Shown here: piece after piece, positions 9,213 to 16,809 of the stretch
How the letters are laid out: the number at the start of each line of letters is the position of its first letter
How positions within the stretch are numbered: the stretch's first letter is position 1
IMG/VR virus record: IMGVR_UViG_3300011116_000886
Location: 1 to 40,164 of that record
Source: a virus
DNA length: 40,164 nucleotides
Strand: one strand, 5' to 3'
Notes under the pieces: model-generated
The model's database searches: none
Seen by the model: the letters and a program-made list of their open reading frames with translations, nothing else
What the model was told of the DNA's origin: nothing
Position numbers and translations under genes: made by a program

Positions 9213-9430
9213 TGAGCACGGTACCGACGAAGCAAACCAAGCAAGCACCGGCGGCAGAAGCAGCCCCGGTGCTTCGCATTTATGAAGTCTCCGGGCAGTT
9301 CACCCCGCGGCGATTGGTGGAAGCCTTCAACACCGTAGACGCCAAACGCAGATACTGCGATATGTACAGCCTCGCCCATTCCCGCCCCATCGTGGTAGTG
9401 GAGCCTGACAATGCCAACACCGGCGGATGA
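9212..9430 (+). CDS. Small protein after capsid gene, unknown
   Basis: 72-aa protein translationally coupled to the capsid gene through TAATG. The first 25 residues are Lys/Ala/Pro-rich and probably disordered; the rest (IYEVSGQFTPRRLVEAFN onwards) looks like a small alpha/beta domain. Not recognised by family. The position suggests a head or head-tail joining role. Confidence 0.6.
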   Translation: MSTVPTKQTKQAPAAEAAPVLRIYEVSGQFTPRRLVEAFNTVDAKRRYCDMYSLAHSRPIVVVEPDNANTGG

Positions 9431-9632
9431 CATTGGCGCGGCCATCGCAAACGTGGCGGCGCAGATTCGGGAAATAACAACCCAGCCCAAGCCCGACTAT
9501 TCGGTGGGCGGCCAGTCGATATCGTGGGGCAGCTACCTTTCCATGCTCACCGAGCAATTGCAGAAATTGCAGGCGGCACAGCAGAGCTTAGCGGGACCAT
9601 TCCAAAAGGTGACACGGATGCGGCCCATATGA
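9411..9632 (+). CDS. Small head-tail joining protein candidate
   Basis: 73-aa, mostly helical protein starting inside the previous gene and coupled to the next by ATGA. A conserved-looking core (YSVGGQSISWGSYLSML) is followed by an amphipathic helix rich in Leu, Gln and Lys. I recognise this layout from many short, uncharacterised proteins between capsid and tail genes of siphoviruses. A connector role is inferred from position only. Confidence 0.6.
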   Translation: MPTPADDIGAAIANVAAQIREITTQPKPDYSVGGQSISWGSYLSMLTEQLQKLQAAQQSLAGPFQKVTRMRPI

Positions 9633-9949
9633 AAACAGCCGTCATCGACACAACGACCATCGGCGACAACGTTATCTTGGCGGGCATTCCCGGCAAGAGG
9701 TTTCGTGTTTACGCTTACATCCTGTTTTCAGAGTCTCAAAACTATTTCGTTTGGAAATCTGGCGCCACCGCGTTGAGCGGACAAATGCACATGACCGCGG
9801 GTGGGAATGCGGCAATCCACCTCGGCGACAATTGGCCAGCGGGTGGAATGCCAGTGCTTCAAACCGGAGTCGGCGAAGACCTGATCCTATACTTGAACGG
9901 CGCTCACCATGTGGGCGGGCATATGACCTACGGGGAGGTTCTGGCGTGA
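9629..9949 (+). CDS. 106-aa beta-rich virion protein, paralogue of the 25351 gene
   Basis: Start chosen at the ATGA overlap with the upstream stop; the frame is open further upstream but that part lies inside the preceding gene. The protein has the same length (106 aa) and order of motifs as the product of 25351-25671: a KR-(F)-R-V-x-(A/S)-Y core near residue 25, TALSG-(Q/P)-M near residue 50, a Gly-rich turn, and a closing AGH/VGGH-x(4)-Y. It is probably a small beta-sandwich on the virion. One copy lies in the connector region, the other near the adhesins. Function unknown. Confidence 0.7.
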   Translation: MKTAVIDTTTIGDNVILAGIPGKRFRVYAYILFSESQNYFVWKSGATALSGQMHMTAGGNAAIHLGDNWPAGGMPVLQTGVGEDLILYLNGAHHVGGHMTYGEVLA

Positions 9950-10404
9950 ACCTTTCCATCGGGGTGGCCCAAGCCTTTGCGGCGCTTACCGGACCTGGCG
10001 GCAGGCCTTCCGAGGAGATGGACCAACGGCAGGCCAGCAAATTGGCCCGCGCCGCGGTTTACCTCATGAGCCAACACCAGCGGCGCTTAAACAAGCCGGC
10101 GCCGGCAGTACGGGTCAACGGCAGGGTACGGTATACCGGCGCCTCCAGCCCGGGAGAGTATCCAAACAAGCGAACCGGATTCTTGCAAGCCAACGTGACC
10201 TTTGCCCCGACAGATATTGCGGGCATCATAGCGGCGGGCAGGGTGCGCGTGGGGCTCAGGCGGAACGCCTTTTATGGTGCGGTGCTTGAGGTGCGATATC
10301 GGCGCCTCGGGTTGAAGGACACGCTACAAGACTTGCTCCCACAGCTTCGGGCCATTACCGGGCAGGGACTACAATACCAGGTGACAGATTCGTTCATTAA
10401 CTAG
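9946..10404 (+). CDS. Probable head-tail connector / tail completion protein
   Basis: 152-aa protein starting at GTG in a GTGA overlap with the previous gene; the longer open frame upstream overlaps that gene and was not used. A basic N-terminal half with the segment SSPGEYPNKRTGFLQ and a later VGLRRNAFYGAVLE segment resemble small HK97 gp10-like proteins, which join head and tail (stopper or completion proteins). Position between capsid and tail-tube genes agrees. Exact role uncertain. Confidence 0.55.
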   Translation: MNLSIGVAQAFAALTGPGGRPSEEMDQRQASKLARAAVYLMSQHQRRLNKPAPAVRVNGRVRYTGASSPGEYPNKRTGFLQANVTFAPTDIAGIIAAGRVRVGLRRNAFYGAVLEVRYRRLGLKDTLQDLLPQLRAITGQGLQYQVTDSFIN

Positions 10405-10418
10405 GGGAGGTTTCGACC

Positions 10419-10835
10419 ATGGCAAGCTTGATTTACAATTCATGCCTTGACGATACGGTGCGCGGCTCAATTGATTTTGATACCGATACTTTCAAGATGA
10501 TCCTAGTAACGTCTAGTTACACCGCGGCCAAAACTCACGCCAAGCGTAGCGACGTGACCAACGAGGTTTCCGGAACAGGCTACACCACTGGCGGCAACGC
10601 GGCGGCGGCAACCTGCACCAAGGACAACACCAACAACCGCGAAGATATTACCTTTGCCATTACTTCATGGACCACCGCCACCATCACAGCCCGCGCCGGT
10701 GTGATTTACAAGAGCCGCGGCGGCCTTGCAAGCGCCGATGAATTGGTAGCGTATGTTGATTTTGGCACCGACGTCACCAGCACCGCCGGCACGTTTTCGG
10801 TGACAATTAGCAGCCCACTACGCTTCCAGAACTAA
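10419..10835 (+). CDS. Beta-rich structural protein, unknown
   Basis: 138-aa Thr/Ala/Ser-rich protein with alternating hydrophobic pattern, predicted all-beta. It is preceded by the same strong leader as the decoration gene (GGGGAGGTTTCGACCATGG), which suggests a virion protein made in quantity. The run DTFKMILVTSSYTAAKTH and a Thr-rich core resemble small conserved proteins of tailed phages with no assigned role. It could be a head-fibre base, decoration or tail component. Confidence 0.6.
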   Translation: MASLIYNSCLDDTVRGSIDFDTDTFKMILVTSSYTAAKTHAKRSDVTNEVSGTGYTTGGNAAAATCTKDNTNNREDITFAITSWTTATITARAGVIYKSRGGLASADELVAYVDFGTDVTSTAGTFSVTISSPLRFQN

Positions 10836-10836
10836 C

Positions 10837-11418
10837 GTGGGAACCTGCGTTATTGTTGCAGGAACCTACCGCGCCGGCACTTCATTGCTGGCGCGGTTCT
10901 TGCATGAATCCGGCGCCGACATGAACCCGGTGCCCGTCCAATCCGATTGGCCGGGGTGGCATCCTAGCGGCAGCTACAAGGACAGGATTCTTGACGGCGA
11001 AGGTTTTGCCGGGTGGGACGCATACTTTGCAACTCGACCAATGCCGGCAGTGTGGGGCATTAAGAGCCACCGGCTTTTGTTTATTCCGGGCATGATGGAA
11101 TCATTCGTTGAGTCCTGCCCGGTGGATCGCAAGGTTTTAATTTGGACCACTCGAGACATTGAAACCGCGGTAGCGTCCTATTCAACCCTCAGGCATGACC
11201 TTTCTAGCGAGGAAGCACGGGAAATAATCACCAGCCAAGTGGCAACCTTGGAGAGCCTGTTTAGCGGCTGGCCCGAGGCGGATAGAATGAAGGTGGAGTT
11301 TCCAGCAACGACGATTGACCCAGCAGGACAATTGCGGGCAGTTGCAGATTTGATCGGCTTGCCATTCGATGAGCAGGCCTTGGCCCATATTCGAGCCGAT
11401 ATACCGAAGTGGGGCTAA
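10837..11418 (+). CDS. Sulfotransferase-fold protein
   Basis: 193-aa protein starting with GTG one base after the previous stop. Residues 9-17 (GTYRAGTSLL) match the 5'-phosphosulfate-binding P-loop of PAPS-dependent sulfotransferases, and residues 105-116 (TRDIETAVASYS) match the 3'-phosphate-binding motif, with R106 and S114 in the expected places. A mid-protein IKSHRLLFIP strand corresponds to the usual K/T-H strand. The length is at the short end for the fold. Members move a sulfuryl group from PAPS onto sugars, lipids or proteins. Here the gene is embedded among virion genes and next to a lectin-like fibre, so its target may be a virion or host-surface glycan (inference). A related P-loop kinase is less likely. 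Confidence 0.7.
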   Translation: MGTCVIVAGTYRAGTSLLARFLHESGADMNPVPVQSDWPGWHPSGSYKDRILDGEGFAGWDAYFATRPMPAVWGIKSHRLLFIPGMMESFVESCPVDRKVLIWTTRDIETAVASYSTLRHDLSSEEAREIITSQVATLESLFSGWPEADRMKVEFPATTIDPAGQLRAVADLIGLPFDEQALAHIRADIPKWG

Positions 11419-11421
11419 TCC

Positions 11422-14244
11422 GTGGCACTCATTCACTATTACAAATTTAACGGCAACCTATACGACAGTATTGGCGCGTTTGATTTATTAGCAGATTTTG
11501 GAACGGCAACCTATACCACTGGTAAGTTAGGCGGCAGCACCGGAGCGGTTACGTCTGCTTTGGCGTCTATGTATATTTTTGGCTGCACCGGCACAGGCGA
11601 AGCGGCAAGTGGATTTTTAGCGGCAGATACCACCGAAGCCGCGGCGGGAGTTGCGGCATGGTCAATGACGGGATGGGTTTATTGCAGTGGAACCACAACG
11701 CAAATAATCAATCTGCTTAGTTCAACTTCTGGACAATCAACAGCATTTTTATACTACGATCAAAAGCTTGGCGGATTAACTTTTCGTGGGATTACTAAGA
11801 CTTGTTCAACAGGAACATGGGTATTTTTCACGGTTCGCGTTACCGGTGGAACGTGTTATTTATCTGTTAACGGTGGCGCAGAATCAACAAATACTTGGGC
11901 GACAGGATCGGGCACTGGCGGAAAAACACAATTTAATGGGATACGTATTGGATCGCCAAGTTCGTATATAGCGCTCTACGCTAGCGTTGACGATGTGCGC
12001 GTGTTCAACCATTCTCTTTCGTCGGGAGAAATTGCAGGAATTTACAACGCTGGGCTTCCCGCAGAAGCAACGACAAGAGCGTCTAATTATAAAAGCACTT
12101 ATAGGCATTTTAAGTTTAATTCTTCTTTAAGTGATATTAACGCCAGAACACCTTCAGTTTCCGCTACAGTTTCGGTTGGATCTTACACTTACACTTCAGG
12201 AATTGCTGCAAACACAGATCAATCAATTAGAGTGCTTTCGGCAGGAACATTAAATGCAACGCTTGAAGCCGTACCGGCTGGAAACTTTTACATAGGATCA
12301 TTTCAAACAGTAAACGATTCTTTTGGTTATTCATGGTGGATGTCAAATTCTTCTGGAACTTATCAATCATTACTATTATTTCAAATTTGTGATTTTGAAG
12401 CATATTTATCTAATTGGAAAATTTATACAAGTTCTGGAACAGTAAACATTGCAGATTCTGACCCGTATTGTTTGCATAAAACTTTTTTTTATGACGGAAC
12501 ATCAAGACGATTTTTGTATTACCAGAATTCGATTCTAAAATATCAATATGCTGGAACCGTTGCAACGTACACACGAGGTTTTTACGCAAACACTAGTTCT
12601 TCAATTGGAAGTGCTTTCCTTTTGGACGATGTTAGATTCTATGGTGGGATTCAAGCCGGGCTTGAAGTATTAGATATTTACAATTCAGGCAATGGAACGG
12701 AAGTAGATTCGCAAGGACAATCTACTGGGAGCGGCGCCACAATTACGATGACGGCGCCAGCTGGATCAGGTGGCGGAACAATTAACGGATCGGCGACGGG
12801 TGCCGGCGTTTCCATTACCATGACGGCACCCGCTGGCGCAGCAATTGTTCCAACTAATGGAGCAGCAACCGGCGCCGGCGCTACCATTACCATGGCAGCC
12901 CCAGCCGGGGCGGCAATCGTTCCAGCCAACGGCACGGCAACCGGCGCCGGCGCCACCGTCACGATGACAGCACCGGCGGGCGTGGCGTTTACTCCGGTAA
13001 ACGGATCAGCTACCGGCACGGGGCGCACCATCGCCATGGTGGCGCCCACCGGATTGGCACGAACGTCTTGGATTACCGAGCCCATCCCAGCCGTTACCAT
13101 GGTGCCACCCGAGGGACGGGTACGGATTGGCGCCGAAACCATCGGGCCAACTATCCTGGTGACGATACCGCCGGCAGGCCTTGGCGCCGGCAATGGATCG
13201 GCTAGCGGCACGGGGCGAACCGTCACGCTATCGGCGCCGGCAGGATCGGCAACAGGCACCGCGGCGCGCTCCGGCACCCTCGGCACAGTGGCCATTACGG
13301 CGGCGGCAGGAACCGCGGCAGGATCGGCGGCGGCCAGCGGAACGCCTGGCGCCATTCCGGTAACGGCGCCCACCGGCGGCGCAACCGGAACGTCAACCAA
13401 GGCGGCAGGCCTGGCAACCGTCACGGTGACAGCAACCGCCGGCAGTGCAACAGGCAGGGCGGCGGCCAGTGGAGCGCTTGCAACCATAGCGGTAAGTTCT
13501 ACCGCCGGAAGTGCAACCGGCACAGCAGCAGCCACCGGCACCGGAAGAACCATCACGCTATCGGCGCCCAGCGCCACCCTGACAGCGTCCGCGGCAATAG
13601 TCGGCAATCTATCAACCATCACACTATCGGCGCCCACAGCGACAAGAACAGGCGGCGCAACGGCAAGCCCGGCAGGCGTGACGGTAACGGTATCGGCGCC
13701 GGCGGGTAGATCAGTCGGCACGGCAACCGGCACCGGGGCAATCAGCACGGCAACCATGACGGCACCCGGTGGGGCGGCGCGGGTATCGGTGGCGGCAACC
13801 GGAAGCGTTCCAACGGTGGCGATGGCGCCGGCGGCAGGGACTGCAACCGGCACGGCATCAACAGCCGGCAGCGGCGCAACGGTGGCAGTGATGGCGCCGG
13901 CAAGCGTGGCGCGGGCCTCAGTCGTGACAGGTGGAGCGCCCGGCACGGTGACTATGACGGCACCCGCGGGAAGCGCAGCCGGCACTCTTACAGCGCCCCT
14001 TGCCACCATCACCATGGTGGCGCCTATCGGCACGGCGCGGGCTATCGTCTACGCTACCGGCGGCATTGGCATTATTACCATGGCAGCACCTGGCGCCGGC
14101 ACCATAACAGCCAGCGCCACCGGCAGCGCTTCCGGCGTGACAGTATCGGTTATTGCTCCGGCGGCACGGGTGGCACCGATCACGACAAGCGGCGGCACCA
14201 GCGTCTCAACGTATGACCTGCGAAGGGCGGGCACCAATCTATGA
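11422..14244 (+). CDS. Tail fibre / adhesin: two LamG-like domains plus 22 Ala-Thr-Gly repeats
   Basis: 940-aa protein beginning with GTG three bases after the previous stop. Residues 1-215 and 222-425 are two LamG/concanavalin-like domains; each opens with an H-x-K-F-N-(G/S)-(N/S)-L strand and closes with VDDVR-x-(F/Y) and IYN-(A/S)-G. LamG domains bind sugars or proteins. Residues about 434-917 are some 22 imperfect copies of a 20-24-residue unit whose core is T-(V/I)-T-M-x-A-P-A-G separated by ATG/SGT turns, predicted to form a long beta shaft. The second LamG domain is strikingly AT-rich, while the shaft is very GC-rich, so the parts probably have different origins. A receptor-binding fibre is likely, though its location far from the tail tip genes is unusual. 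Confidence 0.75.
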   Translation: MALIHYYKFNGNLYDSIGAFDLLADFGTATYTTGKLGGSTGAVTSALASMYIFGCTGTGEAASGFLAADTTEAAAGVAAWSMTGWVYCSGTTTQIINLLSSTSGQSTAFLYYDQKLGGLTFRGITKTCSTGTWVFFTVRVTGGTCYLSVNGGAESTNTWATGSGTGGKTQFNGIRIGSPSSYIALYASVDDVRVFNHSLSSGEIAGIYNAGLPAEATTRASNYKSTYRHFKFNSSLSDINARTPSVSATVSVGSYTYTSGIAANTDQSIRVLSAGTLNATLEAVPAGNFYIGSFQTVNDSFGYSWWMSNSSGTYQSLLLFQICDFEAYLSNWKIYTSSGTVNIADSDPYCLHKTFFYDGTSRRFLYYQNSILKYQYAGTVATYTRGFYANTSSSIGSAFLLDDVRFYGGIQAGLEVLDIYNSGNGTEVDSQGQSTGSGATITMTAPAGSGGGTINGSATGAGVSITMTAPAGAAIVPTNGAATGAGATITMAAPAGAAIVPANGTATGAGATVTMTAPAGVAFTPVNGSATGTGRTIAMVAPTGLARTSWITEPIPAVTMVPPEGRVRIGAETIGPTILVTIPPAGLGAGNGSASGTGRTVTLSAPAGSATGTAARSGTLGTVAITAAAGTAAGSAAASGTPGAIPVTAPTGGATGTSTKAAGLATVTVTATAGSATGRAAASGALATIAVSSTAGSATGTAAATGTGRTITLSAPSATLTASAAIVGNLSTITLSAPTATRTGGATASPAGVTVTVSAPAGRSVGTATGTGAISTATMTAPGGAARVSVAATGSVPTVAMAPAAGTATGTASTAGSGATVAVMAPASVARASVVTGGAPGTVTMTAPAGSAAGTLTAPLATITMVAPIGTARAIVYATGGIGIITMAAPGAGTITASATGSASGVTVSVIAPAARVAPITTSGGTSVSTYDLRRAGTNL
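12721..14172 (+). repeat. Array of about 22 repeats of a 20-24-residue unit
   Basis: Imperfect tandem repeats inside the fibre gene. The consensus core at protein level is T-V/I-T-M-x-A-P-A-G, followed by a spacer with A-T-G-x-G or A-S-G-T. At DNA level the spacer GGCAACCGGCAC recurs. Repeats 1-5 and 19-21 are closest to consensus; those in the middle (6, 7, 9, 11, 12) have drifted. Confidence 0.8.
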
Positions 14245-14852
14245 TGACCTACTATGTGGGCGACGTGGTACGGATGGAAACGGTTTTCAAGAACCGAGAC
14301 GGAAGCCTCACCGATCCCGCGGTTACCCTTACCATTGAGCCCCCTACCGCGGCAACGGTGACGATTACCGGCGCAAGTATTACCCGGGTTTCGGTGGGCG
14401 TGTACCGCTACGACTACACCACCACCGAGCCCGGCGCGGTTATGTATACGTGGACCGGCGCCGGGGCGGCTTTTGGTTCTAGGCTTGGCACCTTCCGGGT
14501 TGAAAGTGCGGCGCCTGCGCGCCTGTTTCAATGGTCGCCCGCGGGTGACCATATGGTAGTGGACAATCTCGAGATAGTGACGCTGATTCAGCGAGACGGC
14601 ACCACCATTCGCATACCGCGGGCGCTCCGGCTGCCTGGTACCGTGGACCTTGCAGACGCGGGCAGTATTGCAGCATTCGGCAACGCTACCCAGTGGATCA
14701 TATGGGGAGCCGACTGCCCGGTGGCGCCACAAACCAACGGCGCCCTGATTGACACCTACGGCAACCGGTTTCGCATCAATCGGGTTTCCCACACGGTGCA
14801 TTCCAATTGCTGGGAAGTCGAAACAACAGCCGACGCGGGGGAGACGTTTTGA
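14241..14852 (+). CDS. Ig-like domain fused to a connector-type domain
   Basis: 203-aa protein starting at an ATGA overlap with the fibre gene. Residues 5-93 look like an Ig-like beta-sandwich (G-D-V-V-R opening, VTLTIEPP strand, closing VYRYDYTTTEPGAVMYTW and FRVES strands). Residues 105-203 hold a second domain ending in ALIDTYGNRFRINRVSH and WEVETTADAG, a pattern I associate with small head-completion or neck proteins. It lies just before the tail terminator candidate. The Ig domain would be displayed at the neck if this is right (inference). Confidence 0.55.
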   Translation: MMTYYVGDVVRMETVFKNRDGSLTDPAVTLTIEPPTAATVTITGASITRVSVGVYRYDYTTTEPGAVMYTWTGAGAAFGSRLGTFRVESAAPARLFQWSPAGDHMVVDNLEIVTLIQRDGTTIRIPRALRLPGTVDLADAGSIAAFGNATQWIIWGADCPVAPQTNGALIDTYGNRFRINRVSHTVHSNCWEVETTADAGETF

Positions 14853-15277
14853 GCAAGTTTTCCGATATACTTGGCGCGGTTAAATCAGCCTTGGCAAGCG
14901 CCGGAGTACCGGTAGTGGTGCGCAAGCGGGCTATATTCTTGGAAGGCGACAAGCTGCCCCTGATTGTGGTCTCCCCGGGCCGGGAGACAGTGAGCATTGA
15001 GACGTTTGGCGGCATCGTGAATTATGACTACGCGGTAAACATTACCATGGTGCAGGCAGGGAATCGGATTCACGAGCCGGACGTGGTGGCGTGGTTGGAT
15101 CTTCGGGAGAATGTGCGCAACGCCTTGTACCGGGTAACGCTTGCAGGCGTGACAAACGTGTTTGATACAATGCTAGAGACATCGCCAGCCTTGGAAGTGG
15201 TTTCGGGCAGCGTGAACAATTACGACGTTTCAGGAATGACCATGACCTACCGCAGCCTCGAGGCGCGGGCCAGCTAA
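14849..15277 (+). CDS. Probable tail terminator protein
   Basis: 142-aa protein. TTG at 14849 was chosen because it overlaps the previous stop (TTGA) and has a GGGGGAGA site 4-10 bases upstream. The ORF begins with an amphipathic helix (FSDILGAVKSALASAG), then an alpha/beta region with LPLIVVSPG, the layout of lambda gpU-like tail terminators that cap the tube and join it to the head. The position directly before the tail-tube genes fits. Sequence similarity is weak, so this is a positional and pattern call. Confidence 0.6.
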   Translation: MSKFSDILGAVKSALASAGVPVVVRKRAIFLEGDKLPLIVVSPGRETVSIETFGGIVNYDYAVNITMVQAGNRIHEPDVVAWLDLRENVRNALYRVTLAGVTNVFDTMLETSPALEVVSGSVNNYDVSGMTMTYRSLEARAS

Positions 15278-15290
15278 GGGGAGGGATATC

Positions 15291-15662
15291 ATGCCGGTAA
15301 CGAGTACCAGTTTCGCTCATGGAAAAACAGGCAGCGTGCTAGTTAATGGATCATCGCAGCCCCTCACCGATTGGAGCGTAGATTTCAAATCGGATGCGGT
15401 GGAGGTGACCAACTTCAATTCCGAAGGCGTCACAGAAAACGTGGCCGGAATCGCATCGGCAGACGTGAGCGCCAGCGGCCCGTATGACGGAAGCGCCGGA
15501 GCTTCACCCGGGCAGGACGTGACTTTCTTTCTTGGCGTGGGTGGCGCTGGATTTACCGTTAAGGCTCGAATCACAAGTGTCAAGATTGACCTATCGGTGA
15601 AAGATGTGGCCAAGGTGAGCTATTCAGCAACTAGCAACGGCGTCTTTTCGGCGAGCCCTTGA
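15291..15662 (+). CDS. Tail tube protein, copy 1
   Basis: 123-aa all-beta protein behind a strong GGGGAGGG site. It has the signature GKTGSVLVNG..P.TDWSVDFKSDAVEVTNF, the small tail-tube fold known from siphovirus and type VI-like tubes, in which a loop followed by two long strands packs into hexameric rings. The next gene encodes a diverged copy with the same order of motifs. It lies directly upstream of the tail chaperone, as expected for major tail proteins. Confidence 0.7.
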   Translation: MPVTSTSFAHGKTGSVLVNGSSQPLTDWSVDFKSDAVEVTNFNSEGVTENVAGIASADVSASGPYDGSAGASPGQDVTFFLGVGGAGFTVKARITSVKIDLSVKDVAKVSYSATSNGVFSASP

Positions 15663-16024
15663 TGCCAGTACTACCCGGGAAAACGGGGTATATATCGGTG
15701 GCGGGAGCTAGGCTCCCGTTCACTTCGTGGTCAATTAAATTGCAAAACGAAATTGAGGACGTCAGCAATGCTGTTGAAGGCGCGGTTGTCGTCAGCCTTC
15801 CAAACCTTTCGTCTATTGACATAACAGCCGAGGGATTTTGGCCCGGTACCCTCGGGATTCGAGAGGGGACGGTATACACGTTTGGCTTTGGCGCAACCAG
15901 CGCCGGACCTGTTTTCGCAATTAACGCAATGGTGCGAGACCTGACCATCACCCAAGATGTGCGCGGGGTGGCCAAGTTTGCCATCACGGCACAGAGCACC
16001 GGCAACTTTATAATCCTGTTTTAA
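15662..16024 (+). CDS. Tail tube protein, copy 2
   Basis: 120-aa paralogue of the upstream gene; ATG overlaps the stop as TGATG (a TTG three bases earlier is also in frame). Shared features: GKTGYISVAGARLPFTSWSI opening, ED-V-S/TN-x-x-E-G-x, an ITAEG-F strand, a long hydrophobic FTFGFGA strand, and a final GVAKF-x-I/Y-x-A strand. Two different tube subunits could form alternating rings, or one could be a tube initiator. Which is the main subunit cannot be told from sequence. Confidence 0.65.
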   Translation: MPVLPGKTGYISVAGARLPFTSWSIKLQNEIEDVSNAVEGAVVVSLPNLSSIDITAEGFWPGTLGIREGTVYTFGFGATSAGPVFAINAMVRDLTITQDVRGVAKFAITAQSTGNFIILF

Positions 16025-16033
16025 GGTGGCATA

Positions 16034-16585
16034 GTGGCAACAATCTCCGAAGCGCTTGGGGCGCATGCAGCACCGCGGGAAATCAGCCTTGGCGGCAGAC
16101 TTTACCGGTTTGGCTTGATCACCCAGCGGGTGAAATCAGAATACGAGCGATTCTTGACAGGGGCAGCTATGCAAGCCATTACCGACTTCCGCGAGATTTT
16201 GGGCGAGGACGGTTACGCCAAGAGCCTCGACGGAATCCGGCGCGACATCGCCTCCGGTGTGTTCAGCTGGAATGGCCCAACGTTTGCGGCAAGCCTTGGA
16301 ACGGTGCGCGGGGTATCCCAATTGCTGGCCAGCGTATCATTCGACGTGAGCGCCGGCAGGGCCTGCACAGCCGATGAAATCGTGAGCCTCACCGTGGAAC
16401 ACGATGTGGAGCTTAAGCACCTGTTTCAAACAATCTTGGAAGAGTCATTCCCGCAAAAAAAAACGAAGACGGCGCCACCAGTGGAGAGCCAGCAGGGCCA
16501 GCCATCCCGCCCAACGCGTGGGCGCTCTACGCTGGGCTCACCGGCGAACCGTACCAACTCACGTTCGCCCAAATCGCAGAGCTAA
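16034..16585 (+). CDS. Tail assembly chaperone, short form
   Basis: 183-aa product read entirely in frame 0 from GTG 16034. Residues 1-140 are the conserved chaperone domain: a beta N-terminus (PREISLGGRLYRFG) and helices. After the A-run the frame-0 tail turns into low-complexity Ser/Arg/Pro/Gln residues that look non-functional. As in lambda gpG/gpGT, this short form would bind the tape measure protein while the frameshifted form recruits tube subunits. The gene lies directly between tube and tape measure genes, as is standard. Confidence 0.8.
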   Translation: MATISEALGAHAAPREISLGGRLYRFGLITQRVKSEYERFLTGAAMQAITDFREILGEDGYAKSLDGIRRDIASGVFSWNGPTFAASLGTVRGVSQLLASVSFDVSAGRACTADEIVSLTVEHDVELKHLFQTILEESFPQKKTKTAPPVESQQGQPSRPTRGRSTLGSPANRTNSRSPKSQS

Positions 16586-16809
16586 CCGACAGGCAGATAA
16601 TTGAATGCTATTATCGACCTCGTGACAAGGAAGGCACACCGCTACCGGTACCAATGGATCACGAAGGGGCAGAGCTAACGCCGGCGCAGCAAGAGGAGAA
16701 GGAACGGCTACAATACTTCGGTATGGGAATAAGTCTAGGAATCAGCCAAGCCCAACTCGAGGCGGCATGGAAGGCGAAACACGGGGGCAACCATGGCGGC
16801 CAGCATTGA
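16034..16809 (+). CDS. Tail assembly chaperone, -1 frameshifted long form
   Basis: Slippage by -1 at the A9 run joins the first 143 residues to 115 codons in the other frame, giving about 258 aa ending at TGA 16807-16809. The -1 frame has no stop from the run onward and encodes plausible protein: NAWALYAGLTGEPYQLTF, then LTDRQIIECYYRPRD, which I recognise as the C-terminal domain of lambda T-like chaperones. The extension overlaps the tape measure start by 17 bases. Without the shift, 16586-16792 would be an unexplained gap. Very likely real; efficiency unknown. Confidence 0.85.
16455..16463 (+). promoter_or_regulatory. Slippery site for -1 ribosomal frameshift
   Basis: Nine consecutive A residues inside the tail chaperone gene, read in frame 0 as CAA-AAA-AAA-ACG. 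The heptamer A-AAA-AAA lets both tRNAs slip back one base, after which reading continues AAC-GAA-GAC. Confidence 0.88.

Noticed and set aside
8097-9248. 383-codon open frame on the minus strand
   Set aside because: Antisense to the major capsid gene, caused by biased third positions in a GC-rich gene.
9524-9948. Longer versions of the 9629 and 9946 genes using upstream starts
   Set aside because: The extra N-terminal residues are shadows of the preceding genes, and the chosen starts form ATGA or GTGA overlaps usual in this genome.
12678-14033. 451-codon open frame on the minus strand
   Set aside because: It lies opposite the GC-rich repeat array of the fibre gene; its Ala/Val/Pro-rich product mirrors the repeats and has no ribosome-binding site or context.
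16404-16604. Open frame starting inside the tail chaperone gene
   Set aside because: It is the +1 frame, low-complexity and basic. The -1 frame gives the recognisable chaperone extension.
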